6,395 nt of DNA from Nitrososphaerota archaeon (GTDB lineage Archaea > Thermoproteota > Nitrososphaeria > Nitrososphaerales > UBA183): positions 1 to 6,395 of the forward strand of contig JAFLZE010000055.1 of assembly GCA_029785685.1 (NCBI GenBank). Reading direction: 5' to 3'. Position numbers and translations under genes: made by a program. Each line of letters starts with the position of its first letter. Positions within the stretch are counted from its first letter, which is position 1. Below the pieces are notes generated by a model that saw only the letters and a list, made by a program, of their open reading frames with translations, ran no database searches and was not told the origin of the DNA. Positions 4,800 through 6,395 of this stretch are shown piece by piece.

Positions 4800-6131
4800 C
4801 TATTCTGGGGGGTCAACTATCGCTCCGCTCCTCCTCAGTGTGCTCATCACCTTCCTGGAGTGCTCGATCATACCCAGCGCCGCGCCGAGCGACTCCTTCG
4901 GCGAGATCTTCCTCCTGGCGACGCCGTCTCTGACCGCGGCCTGGCCAACCCTGGCAGCCACCCTGGGGAACACCTCCCACTGGACCATCGTCGGGATGAT
5001 GTAGTTTTTGCTGAGTCCCTTCTCCCTGGCGAACGCAGCCAACTCCTTCGCCGCGTCAATGACCATGCCGTCGGTGATTGTCTTCGCCCTGACGTCCAGG
5101 GCCCCCCTGAATATGGCTGGGAAAAGCAGGCTATTGTTCACCTGGTTAGGGTAGTCTGACCGACCAGTGGCGACTATCTCGGCGCCCGCCCTGTGCGCTG
5201 CGTCAGGGAGCATCTCCGGAACAGGGTTGGCAAGGAAGAACGCGATTGCCCTTCTGCCCATGACCGAGACCTCGTTTGGTTTGACCATGTCCGGCCCCTG
5301 GCCAGCGGCAGCCACCAGGGCGTCTGCACCGTCGAGGGCCACCCTCAATCCACCGCTGAGCCTGTCCCCGTTAGTGCGGATCGCGATGTCGTACTTCCAC
5401 CTGTTCTTCAGCATCAGCTGGTCGATGTCATCCCTCTCGGGGTGCAGTATCCCCTTCGAGTCCAGGACGATGATGTCTTTGGGGTCTGCTCCTGCCTTAA
5501 CCAGCAGGCGCTCTGCAGCGACGTTGGCAGCCCCCGCCCCGAAGAGGACTATCCTGGAGCCGCGAAGCTTCCTCCCAGTGAGTTCGAGGGCGTTGTACAG
5601 GGCCGCCAGGGTGACCCCCGCGGTCCCCTGCTGGTCGTCGTGCCACACCGGGATCGACATCTCCCCTCTAAGCCTGTCCAAGATCTCGAAGCACTTTGGG
5701 GACTCGATGTCTTCCAGGTTAACCCCCCCTAGGGACGGCTCGAGCGCCTTGACGAATGAGATGAACTCTTCATCGCTCCCCACTTTCACAGGGAGCGGTA
5801 TCGCGTTCACTCCCCCCAGGTAGTTGTAGATCAGCGCCTTTCCCTCCATGACCGGTAGCGCGCCCTCGGGACCGATGTTCCCCAGGCCGAGGACCCTGGT
5901 GCCGTCGGTGACCACCGCTATGGTGTTCCATCTCCCTGTGTATTCGAACGAAAGCTCGGGGTCTGCCTGGATTGCCTTGGAAACGGCGGCGACTCCGGGA
6001 GTGTACCAGATCGAGAAGTCGTCCAGCGACCTCACCGGTACCTTGGGGACGACCCCGACCTTTCCGCCGTAGAATTTCGAATATTTCAGCGCCTTCTTGG
6101 AGTAGACTTCACGCGGCGGCCTCTTCGTCAA
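4800..6131 (-). CDS. Malic enzyme (malate dehydrogenase, oxaloacetate-decarboxylating type)
   Basis: Oxidative decarboxylation of malate to pyruvate and CO2 with NAD(P), cytoplasmic; links the citric acid cycle to pyruvate. The 443-residue product is near the length of short prokaryotic malic enzymes and has no phosphotransacetylase-like C-terminal extension. Seen in order: WYTPGVA with catalytic Tyr43; VVTDGTRVLGLGNIGPEG (73-90); VMEGKAL with catalytic Lys98; metal ligands in NLEDIESP (Glu140, Asp141) and PVWHDDQQGT (Asp165/166); the Rossmann motif LFGAGAANVAAER (196-208) with Asp224 ending the second strand, which favours NAD over NADP (inference); NPVPEM; and GRSDYPNQVNNSLLFPAIFRGAL. The frame stays open 75 codons further upstream, but that stretch has no malic enzyme character. 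The TTG at 6131 precedes the conserved region and lies 27 nt from CATATAG, so I use it. Confidence 0.95.
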   Translation of the reverse strand: MTKRPPREVYSKKALKYSKFYGGKVGVVPKVPVRSLDDFSIWYTPGVAAVSKAIQADPELSFEYTGRWNTIAVVTDGTRVLGLGNIGPEGALPVMEGKALIYNYLGGVNAIPLPVKVGSDEEFISFVKALEPSLGGVNLEDIESPKCFEILDRLRGEMSIPVWHDDQQGTAGVTLAALYNALELTGRKLRGSRIVLFGAGAANVAAERLLVKAGADPKDIIVLDSKGILHPERDDIDQLMLKNRWKYDIAIRTNGDRLSGGLRVALDGADALVAAAGQGPDMVKPNEVSVMGRRAIAFFLANPVPEMLPDAAHRAGAEIVATGRSDYPNQVNNSLLFPAIFRGALDVRAKTITDGMVIDAAKELAAFAREKGLSKNYIIPTMVQWEVFPRVAARVGQAAVRDGVARRKISPKESLGAALGMIEHSRKVMSTLRRSGAIVDPPE

Positions 6132-6154
6132 CCGTTGGGGCTGCCCAGCTCCGG

Positions 6155-6161
6155 CTATATG
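6155..6161 (-). promoter_or_regulatory. TATA element of the malic enzyme gene
   Basis: The minus strand reads CATATAG, centred at 6158, 27 nt before the TTG at 6131. This fixes TTG as the likely start and predicts a leaderless mRNA. No Shine-Dalgarno motif is seen before the TTG. Confidence 0.65.
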
Positions 6162-6319
6162 TGTCCTTGCGGGGGCTTCCACGTCCCCTCTGAAGCGCCC
6201 GCTCGGCAGAAGAGGACGGGTGGCGCTCACCGGAGTCTGCCTCGGCAGTGTGCCATGGAGAGTCCAGAGCGACGAACGCCGTCGGCTCTTTAAGGGAGGG
6301 GTCCGATTCTCACCGTTGG

Positions 6320-6335
6320 AAAAGGAGGTCGCTCC
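6320..6335 (-). terminator. Possible terminator hairpin after the YHS-domain gene
   Basis: The minus strand reads GGAG-CGAC-CTCC followed by TTTT. A second small hairpin, GGCA-CGTT-TGCC, lies just upstream at 6351-6340. The pair follows the minus-strand stop at 6359, so it is placed to end that transcript. Stems are only four base pairs and archaeal termination depends mostly on U-runs, so this is tentative. Confidence 0.4.
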
Positions 6336-6358
6336 AAGCGGCAAACGTGCCCCCACAC

Positions 6359-6395
6359 CTATGCGTACTTCTTCGGATTGCTGTCGAACGTCCTT
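6359..6395 (-). CDS. C-terminal end of a probable YHS-domain protein (truncated by window)
   Basis: The last 11 codons of a minus-strand gene whose start lies beyond the window. The visible end, RTFDSNPKKYA, followed by TAG, matches the usual C-terminal end of YHS domains, where a metal-binding cysteine segment is followed by F-x-x-NP-x-KY. Such domains occur as small metal-binding proteins or attached to copper P-type ATPases. Only the tail is visible, so the rest of the protein and its function are unknown. The other frames at this edge show no comparable similarity. Confidence 0.45.
   Translation of the reverse strand, partial: RTFDSNPKKYA

Noticed and set aside
5167..5823. Plus-strand open frames of 218 and 179 codons
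   Set aside because: They lie wholly antisense to the conserved core of malic enzyme and show no motif of their own.
6285..6320. GGGGTCCGATTCTC, also resembling a T-arm, with TTTAAG nearby
   Set aside because: The stem fails after about three pairs, and no other tRNA arms are found on either strand. TTAAAG on the minus strand lacks a BRE-like stretch and leads to no open frame longer than nine codons.
1..6395. CRISPR array, insertion sequence, integrase, toxin-antitoxin or defence gene
   Set aside because: I see no repeated direct units, no terminal inverted repeats with a transposase, and no motif of these families. The gene content is metabolic.

Overview
The window looks like ordinary chromosomal DNA from a GC-rich archaeon. 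The archaeal call rests on promoters. Several start codons sit about 26-28 nt downstream of a TATA-like element, with no Shine-Dalgarno motif between, which is the layout of leaderless archaeal transcription. AGG/AGA are frequent arginine codons, and the protein set (PduO-type cobalamin adenosyltransferase, DUF2203 protein, Bcp peroxiredoxin, short malic enzyme) fits an archaeon. A TACK/Nitrososphaeria-like host is a guess; no marker gene here fixes the lineage. No mobile element, CRISPR array, rRNA or tRNA gene is visible.

Layout from left to right: the 3' part of an aldehyde dehydrogenase (+, cut by the window edge); a PduO-type ATP:cob(I)alamin adenosyltransferase (-); a DUF2203 protein (+) with no ordinary start codon; a TIM-barrel amidohydrolase (-); a Bcp-type peroxiredoxin (+), probably co-transcribed with a four-helix membrane protein (+) that carries a C-terminal beta domain; a 50-residue CxxC miniprotein (+) with its own promoter; a GNAT acetyltransferase (-); a malic enzyme (-); about 230 bases of intergenic DNA; and the last 11 codons of a probable YHS-domain protein (-). 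Genes are tightly packed and often change strand, so most appear to be independently transcribed rather than part of one pathway.

Functionally the genes are metabolic and protective: aldehyde oxidation, adenosylcobalamin formation, malate to pyruvate conversion and peroxide detoxification. I see no evidence that they form a joint system.

The most notable signals are architectural. All ten genes with a visible stop end in TAG. All three convergent gene pairs overlap by exactly four bases, sharing the palindrome CTAG as both stop codons. The divergent amidohydrolase/peroxiredoxin pair has two back-to-back TATA-like elements within about 20 bases. I do not see a convincing undescribed defence or mobile system; the small CxxC protein and the membrane/beta-domain protein are the best candidates for unknown biology.
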